Origin: Fidelibacterota bacterium
GTDB taxonomy: Bacteria; Fidelibacterota; UBA2242
NCBI GenBank assembly: GCA_011046365.1
Contig: DSAS01000119.1
Coordinates: 1-49,126 of the forward strand
Direction of reading: 5' to 3'
Length of the DNA: 49,126 bases
Shown here: piece by piece, positions 19,659 to 28,588 of the stretch
Layout of the letters: every line of letters begins with the position of its first letter
Numbering within the stretch: the stretch's first letter is position 1
Translations under genes and position numbers: made by a program
The notes under the pieces: generated by a model
Told to the model about the DNA's origin: nothing
The model's input: only the letters and a program-made list of their open reading frames with translations
The model's database searches: none

Positions 19659-22600
19659 TGGTGTAAATTAAGATTGCCCCAGAGATGATACAAGAACTGT
19701 TTTAGGGATGAAGCCCGGGGCAATTTATTCAAATAAATAGCAAAAACGAGCTGCCCACTGGGGATAAATTTGTAGGAAAATTTCAGTTCTGATGCAACTC
19801 GCTTCAGCGTCGCGACCAATTCAGAGGGGGCGCTGAAAGGATTGTTTTCATCGAAATGGAGGCGGCACAAATCATGATCGTACTTCAGTTTATTGATTCC
19901 CAACTGAACACAATACAATTTGAGTGTAATCAAATCATATAGATTCTCCATTTCTGCCGGCGGGCGGCCAAAAATATCGGTGATAATATTTTTAAGAGAC
20001 TCGATTTCTTCATGGGTTTTGAAAGAAGCCAGCTGTTTATAATACGACAGGCGGAGCGACTCCGAAGCAATGTATTCTTTTGGAATGTAGGCAGGTAGAG
20101 GGAAAATGATAGTGGGATCGTGACCTGACTCAGGTACAGGGAGCGTTTCTGTTCCGGAAATTTCCCCTTTCAAATCGGAAAGAGAATCCTGGAGTATCTT
20201 GAGATACAGTTCGTAACCGATGGAGTGAATATTACCGCTTTGCTCTACTCCGAAAATATTTCCCGATCCGCGGATCTCCAAATCCTCAAGAGATATCATG
20301 TATCCGGATCCGAGAGCCGTATGCCGTTTAATGGATTGCAGGCGCTTAACAGCATTTGGGTTTAACCGAGAGGGATGTGAGGTAATCAAATAGGCGTATG
20401 CCTGGCGATCGAGTCGCCCGACACGACCGCGCAGCTGGTAGAGCTGGGACAGACCAAGATTTTCAGCTTTATTTATGAAAATTGTGTTGGCATTCGGAAT
20501 ATCAATCCCTGACTCGATAATCGCGGTTGTTACCAGGATATCAATCTTTTTGTTGATAAAGTCAGCCATAATTGGCTCGATGATCTCCTCTGACATCTGA
20601 CCGTGGATATATTGGATCTTCAATTCAGGAAACATCTGGCGGAGTGTATCCGAGAGAGCTGCGATTGTCTTGATTTCATTATGAACAAAAAAGATCTGAC
20701 CATTTCGGGATATTTCCCGGTTCACGGCGGCTCTGATAATATTCTTATCAAAGGATATTATTTCGGTAAAAATGGGCAGACGCTCCTTGGGTGGTGTGGT
20801 GATCAACGAGAAATCACGAGCGCCAATCAGGGAGAAATGGAGGGAGCGCGGTATTGGCGTTGCCGACAGCGAGAGGACATCAATGTTTGTCCGGTACTTT
20901 TTGATTTTGTCTTTGTCCTTTACGCCGAAGCGGTGTTCTTCGTCAATAATAAGCAGACCCAGGTCAGCAAAGCAGACATCTTTTGATAAAATTCGATGGG
21001 TTCCGATGATTATATCAATTTTACCGGCGATTAGTTTTTTAATAATCTTTTTCTGGTCTGATTTTTTCATAAATCTAGAGAGCCGCTCGACCGAGACTGG
21101 GTAATTTTCAAGACGCTTTTTGAAAGTAAAATAGTGCTGATCTGCTAAAATTGTCGTCGGTGTCAATATGGCAACCTGTTTGGAGTCGTTGACAGCCTTA
21201 AAGGCAGCCCGGATAGCGACCTCGGTTTTTCCAAATCCCACATCGCCGCACAACAGCCGATCCATTGGCACAGAGGCTTCCATATCTTTTTTAATCTCAG
21301 AAATTGCGCTGATCTGATCGCGGGTTTCTTCATAAGGGAACTCTGTTTCCAGCATCAGCTGAAATTCGTTGTCCTCCGAAAATTGAAATCCGGTAGCACT
21401 CAGTCGTTTTGAATAGAGCTCGATGATTTCGCGGGAAAGCGTCTCAATTGAGCGCCGGGTTGTTAATTTGATACGGTCCCATTCGGGCGAACCCAAACGT
21501 GTGAGTTTCGGAGGCAGATTATCGGCGGAGCGATATTTGTGCACCAACGCCATTTTTTCGAGGGGGACATAAACTTTATCATTGCTGGCATAGGAAAGCA
21601 CCAGGCATTCGCGTTCTGCGCCAAAGGCGTTGACCATAGTCAGACCTTTGTATTTTCCAATCCCGTAATCGTGGTGTACGATAAAATCATCATACCCTAT
21701 TTCAGCCGGATCGAATTTTTTATGCATAACATCCGGCGGCAGGAAAGAAAAAGACCGGGTTTTTTGCCGACGCGAAAACACTTCTGTGTCGGTATATACG
21801 AAAAGACCGGCGGCGGGAATTTCAAATCCCCTTGAAAGAGAAAGATTAAGGATTTTAACACTTTGATTGTTTAAAAGTGCAGTTAACCGCTGTTTTTGAC
21901 CGGAATCGGAGCAGAAGAAGAAAACATCACATGGCAAATAATTGTTATATAAATAATTAAGATGTTTTTTATATGCGCTCAGACCACGGATATTTTTATT
22001 AATCGGCGTTGATATAATTTTAAAATCGGAGGTTTCAAGATCATTGGAATAGATGGTTGAGAAAGACAGTAAAATTTCCTCTTGCTTCTTAAGCTGCTGA
22101 AAAGAGTCGCGGTTGGTATCATATTCTGAAAAGAGGACAAGGCTGTTTCGGGGAAGATAACTGGAAATACTGGTGGTTTTTTCAAAAAGATCGGTAATAA
22201 TCGGAAGCAGAATAATTTCATCTGTGTATTTGAGCGTTTGGAGCGACTCCTTGTCAAAAATGCGGATTGATTCGACGGTATCTGCAAAAAACTCAATCCG
22301 GTATGGATGCGCTGAACCATAAGGGTAGATGTCAATGATTTCGCCCCGGGAAGCAAAGTCACCTGGAAATTCGACGGCAAACTCGGGTTTATAATTAAAA
22401 GAGATTAATTGTTCGACCATACTCTGTTTGGATATAGCAAGCTCCGGTTTTATTAAAAGCCGGGATTTTTGAAAAGCACCGGCATCGGGGAACTTCAAAT
22501 CAAAGGATTCAATTGATGCGATGATAATTTTAGCCTGTTGAGCAATGATTTTATGGAAAGCGTCGTTCAGTAGAAATTTTTGGTAATCCCCTTCGGTGTC

Positions 22601-22879
22601 AGCAGGATTCGGTAAATAAACAATTGATTTGGACGGTAAAAAGGACTCAATGTCATATAGAAAAAGTTCAGATTTCTGATTGTTGCTGAAAATGATCAAT
22701 GGGCACCAGCCGCTGTTTCGAATCAGGGTGGCGCAAAAGAGGCTAAGCAGAGAAGATGTATCTAAACCGGAAACACTTAGGGTAAAATTATTTTTATTAA
22801 TCTTATGAATTATCTCAGGAAGAGGGGCGCCAGACTCAAAAACTGAGAACAGTTTTTCAAGGTCCTTATTCTGTTTCAC
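19655..22879 (-). CDS. mfd: Transcription-repair coupling factor Mfd
   Basis: The protein has 1074 residues, close to the usual 1100-1150. Mfd removes stalled RNA polymerase at DNA damage and recruits UvrA. The N-terminal UvrB-homology region is present. The RNA-polymerase-interacting domain shows DDFIVHHDYGIGKYKGL. The RecG-like motor has Walker A GDVGFGKTEVAIRAAF, DEEH box LLIIDEEHRFGVKDKDKIK, motif III SATPIPRSLHFSL and motif VI QLYQLRGRVGRLDR. A C-terminal TRCF domain follows. The start is GTG at 22879, preceded by GGGGG at a 6-base spacing, and overlaps the end of mnmG by 14 bases. That GTG is the middle of a parS palindrome. Confidence 0.97.
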   Translation of the reverse strand: MKQNKDLEKLFSVFESGAPLPEIIHKINKNNFTLSVSGLDTSSLLSLFCATLIRNSGWCPLIIFSNNQKSELFLYDIESFLPSKSIVYLPNPADTEGDYQKFLLNDAFHKIIAQQAKIIIASIESFDLKFPDAGAFQKSRLLIKPELAISKQSMVEQLISFNYKPEFAVEFPGDFASRGEIIDIYPYGSAHPYRIEFFADTVESIRIFDKESLQTLKYTDEIILLPIITDLFEKTTSISSYLPRNSLVLFSEYDTNRDSFQQLKKQEEILLSFSTIYSNDLETSDFKIISTPINKNIRGLSAYKKHLNYLYNNYLPCDVFFFCSDSGQKQRLTALLNNQSVKILNLSLSRGFEIPAAGLFVYTDTEVFSRRQKTRSFSFLPPDVMHKKFDPAEIGYDDFIVHHDYGIGKYKGLTMVNAFGAERECLVLSYASNDKVYVPLEKMALVHKYRSADNLPPKLTRLGSPEWDRIKLTTRRSIETLSREIIELYSKRLSATGFQFSEDNEFQLMLETEFPYEETRDQISAISEIKKDMEASVPMDRLLCGDVGFGKTEVAIRAAFKAVNDSKQVAILTPTTILADQHYFTFKKRLENYPVSVERLSRFMKKSDQKKIIKKLIAGKIDIIIGTHRILSKDVCFADLGLLIIDEEHRFGVKDKDKIKKYRTNIDVLSLSATPIPRSLHFSLIGARDFSLITTPPKERLPIFTEIISFDKNIIRAAVNREISRNGQIFFVHNEIKTIAALSDTLRQMFPELKIQYIHGQMSEEIIEPIMADFINKKIDILVTTAIIESGIDIPNANTIFINKAENLGLSQLYQLRGRVGRLDRQAYAYLITSHPSRLNPNAVKRLQSIKRHTALGSGYMISLEDLEIRGSGNIFGVEQSGNIHSIGYELYLKILQDSLSDLKGEISGTETLPVPESGHDPTIIFPLPAYIPKEYIASESLRLSYYKQLASFKTHEEIESLKNIITDIFGRPPAEMENLYDLITLKLYCVQLGINKLKYDHDLCRLHFDENNPFSAPSELVATLKRVASELKFSYKFIPSGQLVFAIYLNKLPRASSLKQFLYHLWGNLNLHQ

Positions 22880-24761
22880 GTGAAACCCCCTGTTTTTTTA
22901 GGAGAATCAGCAGCGCGGTGATGTCGGCTGGCGAGACCCCCGGGATACGCCCCGCCTGAGCAATGGTTTCCGGACGCATTAGATTTAATTTTTCACGAGC
23001 CTCTTTGGTGATGGAGTTGATTTTCAGGTACTCAATATTGTCGGGGAGGCGAATTTGCTCCTGGCGGGATTGGGTTTTTATCAGATTTATTTGACGTTGA
23101 ATGTAGCCGTGATATTTCACATCCAGCTCAACCTGTTCAGCCAAACCGTCAAGTTTGCTGAAAGTCCTTAAAAAAGACTCGGGAAGCAGAGGGTATAAAT
23201 CGGCGAGATGAATGTTGGGTCTGCAAAGCAGTTTGAACAGGGATATCCCGGATTTAACCGGATTTTCAAGCTTGTCAGCAAGCCTGGGATTAATAACAGA
23301 CGGACTGAGCGATGTCTGGTGCAGATAACGGATTGATTTTTCTATCAAATGCTTCCTGCACTGAGACAATAAAAACTGGTTGTGCTGAATTAATCCGAAG
23401 CGGTGACCATAATGAGATAGCCGTTGGTCAGCGTTATCGAAGCGAAGCAACAGCCGGTATTCGGCGCTGGAGGTGAACATCCGGTAGGGTTCGGTGGGGC
23501 TTTTAGTGATGAGGTCGTCAATCAGTACTCCGATGTATGCCTCTGAGCGGGTTAAGAAAAAGGGCTGTTCGTCACGATTTTTAAGAGCCGCATTAATCCC
23601 GGCAACCAAACCAAGCGCCGCGGCTTCTTCATAGCCAGAGGTACCATTGACCTGTCCCGCCAGGTAGAGACCGCCGATTACTTTTGTTTCGAGCGTGCGC
23701 TTCAATTGGTAAGACGGAAAGAAATCGTATTCAATGGCATAGCCGGGCTTGATAATCTCGGCGTTTTCAAGTCCCCGGATCGAATGTAGCCCCTTTTCCT
23801 GAATATCCACCGGCAGACTAGTTGAAAACCCGTTGACATAATACTGGTAAGAATCTTCCCATTCCGGCTCAAGAAAGATTTGATGTGATGTTCTTTCCCG
23901 AAAACGCACGATCTTGTCTTCAATGCTGGGACAATAGCGCGGACCGACCCCCTTTATCCGACCGGTGTAGAGGGGCGAGCGGTCTAAACCGGAAAATAGG
24001 ATGGCATGTGTGCCCGGATTTGTATAGGTAATATAGCAGGGAATATTTATCGGATTGAAATTTTTAGTCTGAAATGAAAAGGGTTTTGGATTTTTATCAC
24101 CATATTGAGGTGTCAATTGATCAAAATTTATGCTGTCTCTATGGATTCGAGGTGGGGTGCCGGTTTTTAGCCGTCCCGACTTTATCCCGACCGCATTTAA
24201 AGATTCGGTTATTCCGAGAGCGCTTTTTTCGCCGAGTCGCCCGCCCCTTTTTTGTTTGACACCGATATGGATCAAACCGTTTAAAAAGGTTCCCGCGGTG
24301 ATGATAGCTGTTTTACAGGTAATAAACCCGCATTTTTTGGTTTGAACGGCGACAATCTGGTTGTGTTCGGTGATTATTCCAATCGCGGTGTCCTCGAGAA
24401 TTTCCAGATTTTTCTGGGCAACGACCAAGCTTATCATTTCAAGAGAGTATTGCAGCTTATCCGCCTGGGCGCGGGGCGACCAAACGGCGCGTCCCTTTGA
24501 GCGGTTGAGCATCCGAAATTGAATTCCGGTCTTATCGGTAACTTTTGCCATTTCACCACCGAGAGCGTCAATTTCAGCGACAAGGTGCCCCTTTGCCAAG
24601 CCGCCGATGGCAGGGTTGCAGGACATTCGGGCGATGGCGGATTTTTCCATGGTAATCAGCAGGGTACTAATTCCCATTCTGGCGGAGGCAAGCGCTGCCT
24701 CTACCCCGGCATGACCGCCGCCGATGACTATATTTTCGAAATCAAGTTTCACGTGAAACAA
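22866..24761 (-). CDS. mnmG: tRNA uridine-5-carboxymethylaminomethyl modification enzyme MnmG
   Basis: The protein has 631 residues, normal for MnmG (GidA). With MnmE it makes the cmnm5 modification at U34 of several tRNAs, using FAD, NADH and methylenetetrahydrofolate. Motifs are the dinucleotide loop VIGGGHAGVEAALASARMG, PAIGGLAKGHLVAEIDALG, TAGTFLNGLIHIG, RLKTGTPPRI, YCPSIEDKIVRF and GYEEAAALGLVAGINAA. The start codon directly follows the mnmE stop, keeping the usual mnmE-mnmG order. The first codons (FHVK) and last codons (VSRET) are both encoded by parS sites. rsmG, which normally follows, is replaced by mfd. Confidence 0.97.
   Translation of the reverse strand: MFHVKLDFENIVIGGGHAGVEAALASARMGISTLLITMEKSAIARMSCNPAIGGLAKGHLVAEIDALGGEMAKVTDKTGIQFRMLNRSKGRAVWSPRAQADKLQYSLEMISLVVAQKNLEILEDTAIGIITEHNQIVAVQTKKCGFITCKTAIITAGTFLNGLIHIGVKQKRGGRLGEKSALGITESLNAVGIKSGRLKTGTPPRIHRDSINFDQLTPQYGDKNPKPFSFQTKNFNPINIPCYITYTNPGTHAILFSGLDRSPLYTGRIKGVGPRYCPSIEDKIVRFRERTSHQIFLEPEWEDSYQYYVNGFSTSLPVDIQEKGLHSIRGLENAEIIKPGYAIEYDFFPSYQLKRTLETKVIGGLYLAGQVNGTSGYEEAAALGLVAGINAALKNRDEQPFFLTRSEAYIGVLIDDLITKSPTEPYRMFTSSAEYRLLLRFDNADQRLSHYGHRFGLIQHNQFLLSQCRKHLIEKSIRYLHQTSLSPSVINPRLADKLENPVKSGISLFKLLCRPNIHLADLYPLLPESFLRTFSKLDGLAEQVELDVKYHGYIQRQINLIKTQSRQEQIRLPDNIEYLKINSITKEAREKLNLMRPETIAQAGRIPGVSPADITALLILLKKQGVSRETE
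22872..22887. other. parS centromere-like site 1 (mnmG 3' end / mfd start)
   Basis: TGTTTCACGTGAAACC matches the broadly conserved ParB-binding site TGTTTCACGTGAAACA at 15 of 16 bases. It lies over the last codons of mnmG (encoding VSRET) and contains the GTG start codon of mfd at its centre. parS sites cluster near oriC in bacteria with ParABS segregation. parA and parB are not in this window. Confidence 0.88.
24745..24760. other. parS centromere-like site 2 (mnmG 5' end)
   Basis: AGTTTCACGTGAAACA matches the parS consensus TGTTTCACGTGAAACA at 15 of 16 bases. It covers codons 1-6 of mnmG: the TG of the ATG start is part of the palindrome, and the encoded residues are FHVK. It lies 1.87 kb from the first parS and about 4 kb from the presumed oriC. 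Confidence 0.88.
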
Positions 24762-26126
24762 CTACTTTCCAATGCAGAAATGGCTGAAGATATGGTTCAA
24801 AATATCTTCGTTTTCTGTTTTTCCAAGAATTATATCGAGTCCGCCCAGCGCTTCCCGAAGGTCAATGGCGATAATTTCCGGCGCGGATTTATTGTGCAAA
24901 TTTCGCCAGGCAAGTTTTAAGAATTTTTTTGTACTGATAAGGGCGTTTTTGTGACGTTGTCTTGAAATGATGTGCGTGTCACCAAAGTTATGGATTTTCG
25001 CTTCCAGCTGTTCAATAATGGTTTTGGCAATTCGGTGAACCCCTTCATTTTTCAAAGCGGAGCAGGAAAGATGGGGATATTTCCCAAAAATTTCATTCAG
25101 CCGGCGAAGATTCTTCGAATCGGTGAGGTCGGACTTGTTCAGTATAAAAAGGGTCTTCTTTAGTAAATGAGAGGGCAGGTCGGGAAGCCCTTTTAATGGT
25201 TTGGATGAATCAATCACATATAGTATTGTATTGGCAGAGAGCATCAGGACTCGCGTTTTTTGGATGCCACGGCTTTCAATCTCATCGGTGGATTTTCGCA
25301 ATCCGGCAGTATCCATAAACCGAATCTGATAGTTTCCGATTCTCACGACCTCCTCAATATAGTCCCGCGTGGTACCTGGTCGGGGCGAGACAATAACCCG
25401 CTCTTCCTGGAGAAAAGCATTGAACAGGCTCGATTTTCCGCTGTTGGGCGGACCAATGATCGGACAGAAGATTCCTTCCCGAAGAATTTTTCCGACCTCG
25501 TAGCTCTTAATAAGCCCATCTGTTTTTTTTATGATTGCCGCGATCTTATTTTGTAACTTCTCGAGAGGAGTGTGATCTATTTCTTCATCCATGAAATCCA
25601 TCTCCAGCTCTATAATGGATAAAGCCTCAACCAGTTGAGATTTCAGCCGCTTTATCTCTCTTCCAAAGGAGCCCTTCAGCAGATTGGCAGATATTTTTTG
25701 TGCCGCCCGTGAAGACGAATAGATTAAATCCGCGACCCCCTCGGCTTGACTCAAATCCATTTTTCCGTTTAGAAAAGCTCTCTGGGTGAATTCTCCGGGA
25801 CCTGCCAGGTGGGCGCCGAATTCGTTACAGGCATCAATTACCAGGTCGCATAAATAGGGATTTCCGTGCAGACTGATTTCGACAAGGTCTTCTCCGGTAT
25901 AGGAATCGGGTGCTGCGAAAAAGGTCGAGATGGCGGTATCAATAAAGCCGTTCCGGTCTATAAGCTCTCCAATAACCGCCTTGCGGTGAGACAGGGGCTG
26001 TCGGGAGCGAAAAATTTTCTTGGTGATGGAACGTGCATCTGGTCCAGAGAGACGGATTACCGCCAAACCGCCGTATCCTCTGGGTGTTGAAAGAGCAACG
26101 ATTGTAGAGGGGGGTCTCCAAGCCAT
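24762..26126 (-). CDS. mnmE: tRNA modification GTPase MnmE
   Basis: The protein has 454 residues from the ATG at 26126 (MAWRPPSTIVALSTPRG). The frame is open up to 26180, but that extension would overlap yidC and is not family-like. MnmE is the GTPase partner of MnmG. The N-terminal tetrahydrofolate-binding domain has DTIVALSTP-type and GEFTQRAFLNGKMDLSQAEG motifs. The inserted G domain has GPPNSGKSSLFNA, PGTTRDYIEE, DTAG and NKSD. The protein ends in CIGK, the C-terminal Cys motif required for modification. There is no clear Shine-Dalgarno 5' of this ATG; the gene follows the yidC stop by 10 bases, so re-initiation is likely. Confidence 0.96.
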   Translation of the reverse strand: MAWRPPSTIVALSTPRGYGGLAVIRLSGPDARSITKKIFRSRQPLSHRKAVIGELIDRNGFIDTAISTFFAAPDSYTGEDLVEISLHGNPYLCDLVIDACNEFGAHLAGPGEFTQRAFLNGKMDLSQAEGVADLIYSSSRAAQKISANLLKGSFGREIKRLKSQLVEALSIIELEMDFMDEEIDHTPLEKLQNKIAAIIKKTDGLIKSYEVGKILREGIFCPIIGPPNSGKSSLFNAFLQEERVIVSPRPGTTRDYIEEVVRIGNYQIRFMDTAGLRKSTDEIESRGIQKTRVLMLSANTILYVIDSSKPLKGLPDLPSHLLKKTLFILNKSDLTDSKNLRRLNEIFGKYPHLSCSALKNEGVHRIAKTIIEQLEAKIHNFGDTHIISRQRHKNALISTKKFLKLAWRNLHNKSAPEIIAIDLREALGGLDIILGKTENEDILNHIFSHFCIGK

Positions 26127-26136
26127 ACAATGATTG

Positions 26137-27897
26137 CTATTTGAATTTTGTCTTGGATTGAATCTGGCGCAGGGTATCAATTGTAGACGGGCGCTTGCTT
26201 TTCCGTTTGGGCTTGGCTGGAATCAGCTTCTGCTGAGCAATGGTTAAAAGATTGAAAAGAGTGTAATAAAGATTTAAACCCGAGGGGAACTGATTAAACA
26301 TAAAGAAGAACATGACTGGCATCATGTAGGTCATCATCTTTTGCTGGGGATTTGAGCTGGTGGTACCGCTGAGTTTTTGTTGGATAAGTGTTGAGAGCGC
26401 CATAATGATGGGCAAAACGTTGATATGTTGACCGTAAATTGGGATCGAAAAAGGAAGTGTATAGATAGTATCCGGAGCGGAGAGGTCCGTGATCCACCAG
26501 ATGAATGGCGCGTGGCGCAGTTCAATGGTTGACCGGAAGACCGTAAAAAGGGCGATGAGAATCGGCATCTGGAGCAACAACGGCAGACATCCACCCATAG
26601 GATTGACACCGTGTTCCTTATACAGCTTCATCGTCTCGGTGTTCAGTTTTTGGGGGTCTTTTTGGTATTTCTTACGCAGTTCCTCGATCTTGGGCTGAAG
26701 ATTTTGCATCTCCTTCATGGATTGCATGGATTTATTGGTTAGCGGGTACAGGACTATTTTAATAAGAAAGGCGAACACTATCAGAACCCAGCCGTAGTTG
26801 GGTAAGATTGTCCTTAAACGCAGAAAGATCCAAAGAACCCCCTTGCTGATCGGTTTGAGCAGTTTGCCGAGGCTCATAATATTTTCCAGATCAACGTCAA
26901 GAGCCTTGATTGTGGTATACTCCAGCGGTCCGACAAAAAGCGTTGTGTTCACGACCCGATCAACCGGCAGGGAAACCTGCATAGAGAACTCTTTAAAAAA
27001 ATTCTTGCTATCCAGAGGAACACCGGTACCCAACAGCCGGTAGCCCAGACAGTTTCCACTGGTGATAAAAGCTGCTGCGAAATATTTGGTCCGGATGGCG
27101 GTCCAGTCGGTCTTGCCGGTAAAGCGTGACTCATCACGTCTGTTGTTTTTCACATCCAGGACATCTGTCTCGCCGCCGCTGTAGGCGTAGGCTTTGGAAT
27201 AGCGCACTTCGTCAGCCCGGTTGGGTTCGGTATATTTTAATCCGCCATCCCAGACCAGATCGTAATGTTTGGTAGCCATTTCGTTTTGGATTTTGCGCAG
27301 GTCGGTTTGAACATCAATGGTATAACTGTTTCCGTAAAATGTGAGTGATTTTTCGACGACTTTGTCATTTTTTTCATTTTTAAGGGCATAGGTGATAGTC
27401 ACCTGATTGTCGTTTTCGAGAGTAAGGTTGTTTTGGTCTGCAGAGTAACCGGAAATATTTTCGACGTTGAAGTTCTGATCGAGAGTCGCTGAATCACCAT
27501 TAATAGAGATATATTTAAGCAATAGTGGAAAACTGGATGGGTCGTTGATCAGCTGTACAAGCGCCGTGTCGGAATCAACAAACATGGAATAATTCTTCAG
27601 GCGAATATTTTTTAAAGTGCCGCCGCCGATGGAGCTGATTTGAGCGGTGTACAGTTCTGTGTCAACATTAATCACTCGCTGCTCTTTTGCCTGATTCAAT
27701 GGGGCGACCGGCTCCGTTCTGGTGCCTGATCCGGTTTCTGACGGGGCATGCTTTTGAATAACCGGCGGGCTGACTTCGGATGGTGTCTGATGGTTTTGAG
27801 GCGCATCGGACGGACCGTTGATCAGCTTGAAATAGCTGGGCATAATCAGGATAATGATGAAAATTATCGCAAAAGCCAGTAAGGATTTTTTATCCAT
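26137..27897 (-). CDS. yidC: Membrane protein insertase YidC
   Basis: The protein has 586 residues from the ATG at 27897 (MDKKSLLAFAIIFIIILIM), which gives the typical N-terminal membrane anchor; an open extension to 27963 lies inside yidD and is rejected. YidC inserts inner-membrane proteins alone or with SecYEG. It has the large periplasmic beta-sandwich domain of diderm YidC (about 60-340). The Oxa1-type core of five membrane segments carries LYPLTNKSMQSMKEMQNLQP, GVNPMGGCLPLLLQMPILIA and MPVMFFFMFNQFPSGLNLYY. The C terminus is lysine-rich. A Shine-Dalgarno AAGGAA lies inside the end of yidD, whose stop overlaps the start by 8 bases. Confidence 0.96.
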   Translation of the reverse strand: MDKKSLLAFAIIFIIILIMPSYFKLINGPSDAPQNHQTPSEVSPPVIQKHAPSETGSGTRTEPVAPLNQAKEQRVINVDTELYTAQISSIGGGTLKNIRLKNYSMFVDSDTALVQLINDPSSFPLLLKYISINGDSATLDQNFNVENISGYSADQNNLTLENDNQVTITYALKNEKNDKVVEKSLTFYGNSYTIDVQTDLRKIQNEMATKHYDLVWDGGLKYTEPNRADEVRYSKAYAYSGGETDVLDVKNNRRDESRFTGKTDWTAIRTKYFAAAFITSGNCLGYRLLGTGVPLDSKNFFKEFSMQVSLPVDRVVNTTLFVGPLEYTTIKALDVDLENIMSLGKLLKPISKGVLWIFLRLRTILPNYGWVLIVFAFLIKIVLYPLTNKSMQSMKEMQNLQPKIEELRKKYQKDPQKLNTETMKLYKEHGVNPMGGCLPLLLQMPILIALFTVFRSTIELRHAPFIWWITDLSAPDTIYTLPFSIPIYGQHINVLPIIMALSTLIQQKLSGTTSSNPQQKMMTYMMPVMFFFMFNQFPSGLNLYYTLFNLLTIAQQKLIPAKPKRKSKRPSTIDTLRQIQSKTKFK

Positions 27898-28144
27898 TTC
27901 TTGTTTCCTTGTTTGTGGGCAGGGGGTCGTAACCGCCCGGGTGAAAGGGGTGGCACCTTCCAATTCGTGAAATTGATAACAGTGTGGCTCTAAAAAAACC
28001 GTAATTTTTAAAAGCTTCCAAACAGTAAGTAGAGCAGCTTGGATAAAACCGGCAGCTGTTGGGCAGGAATGGCGAAAGAGTGATTCGGTACAGACCGATT
28101 AGAAATATAGGAACGCTGTTTAGGATACGGGTTTTAACATTCAT
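27890..28144 (-). CDS. yidD: Membrane protein insertion efficiency factor YidD
   Basis: This 84-residue protein has the whole YidD signature: LIGLYRITLSPFLPNSCRFYPSC, seen as IGLYRITLSPFL and NSCRFYPSCSTYCLEAF, then GFFRATLLSISRIGRCHPFHPGGYDPLP. The three cysteines and the HPGGYDP end are conserved. YidD is a small amphipathic inner-membrane protein that aids YidC insertion. It overlaps rnpA by 4 bases (ATGA) and yidC by 8 bases, the conserved rpmH-rnpA-yidD-yidC order. Confidence 0.95.
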   Translation of the reverse strand: MNVKTRILNSVPIFLIGLYRITLSPFLPNSCRFYPSCSTYCLEAFKNYGFFRATLLSISRIGRCHPFHPGGYDPLPTNKETRNG

Positions 28145-28515
28145 GTTGATAACAGCGCTTCAGAAACGCAAATATAATCTTTTTCACTAGGACAATCGTG
28201 AACGGTAAAGATTACCTTTAAGGGGGCTTGAAGGCGGGGCTTGGTCCGGCGGTAGACTTCGCGGATTTTGCGTTTGATACGATTTCGTACCACGGCAGGC
28301 TCGATTTTTTTTCGTATTAGAATTGCTAACCCCCAATTGTCACTTGGTATAATGTTCACAATGATTGGACCGCATATTTTTTTAAGCAGCTGGTTGTTGT
28401 TGAAAAGGGATGAAAGGTCTTTGTGTTTCGCTATTCGTTCGGTTTTCCTGATATTAGGCGGATAATGTTTTGCGGCCCCGGGCGCGCCGCCGGGCAAGTA
28501 TCTTTTTTCCACCAT
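28141..28515 (-). CDS. rnpA: Ribonuclease P protein component, frame begins inside rpmH
   Basis: RnpA is the protein subunit of RNase P, which matures tRNA 5' ends. The recognisable domain runs from [16 protein letters not shown] (residue 23 on), through [20 protein letters not shown] with the RNR motif ([16 protein letters not shown]), to the end. All canonical starts in frame (ATG 28515, GTG 28512, a TTG at codon 7) lie inside rpmH, and a TGA lies two codons before the ATG. From the ATG the protein has 124 residues with a 22-residue extension that is read in the other frame of the L34 tail. The only alternative is an ATC at 28452, just after the rpmH stop. The overlap with rpmH is 62 bases. 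Confidence 0.88.
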   Translation of the reverse strand: MVEKRYLPGGAPGAAKHYPPNIRKTERIAKHKDLSSLFNNNQLLKKICGPIIVNIIPSDNWGLAILIRKKIEPAVVRNRIKRKIREVYRRTKPRLQAPLKVIFTVHDCPSEKDYICVSEALLST

Positions 28516-28588
28516 TGCTGCTCATTCTTTCTCTGAAACCATGTTTGTTTTTTCGTTTGCGGTTGCTTGGTTGAAATGTTCTTTTCAT
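28454..28588 (-). CDS. rpmH: 50S ribosomal protein L34
   Basis: This 44-residue gene was found by translating the gap before rnpA. The protein starts [19 protein letters not shown] and continues [21 protein letters not shown] to end KTLSA, a full match to the L34 pattern. It has a Shine-Dalgarno GGAAGG 3 bases before the ATG. It is first of the rpmH-rnpA-yidD-yidC-mnmE-mnmG run and divergent from dnaA, the ancestral arrangement at bacterial origins. A weak promoter-like pair TTGAAA (28658-28653) and TAAATT (28636-28631), 16 bases apart on the minus strand, lies upstream. Confidence 0.96.
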   Translation of the reverse strand: MKRTFQPSNRKRKNKHGFRERMSSNGGKKILARRRARGRKTLSA

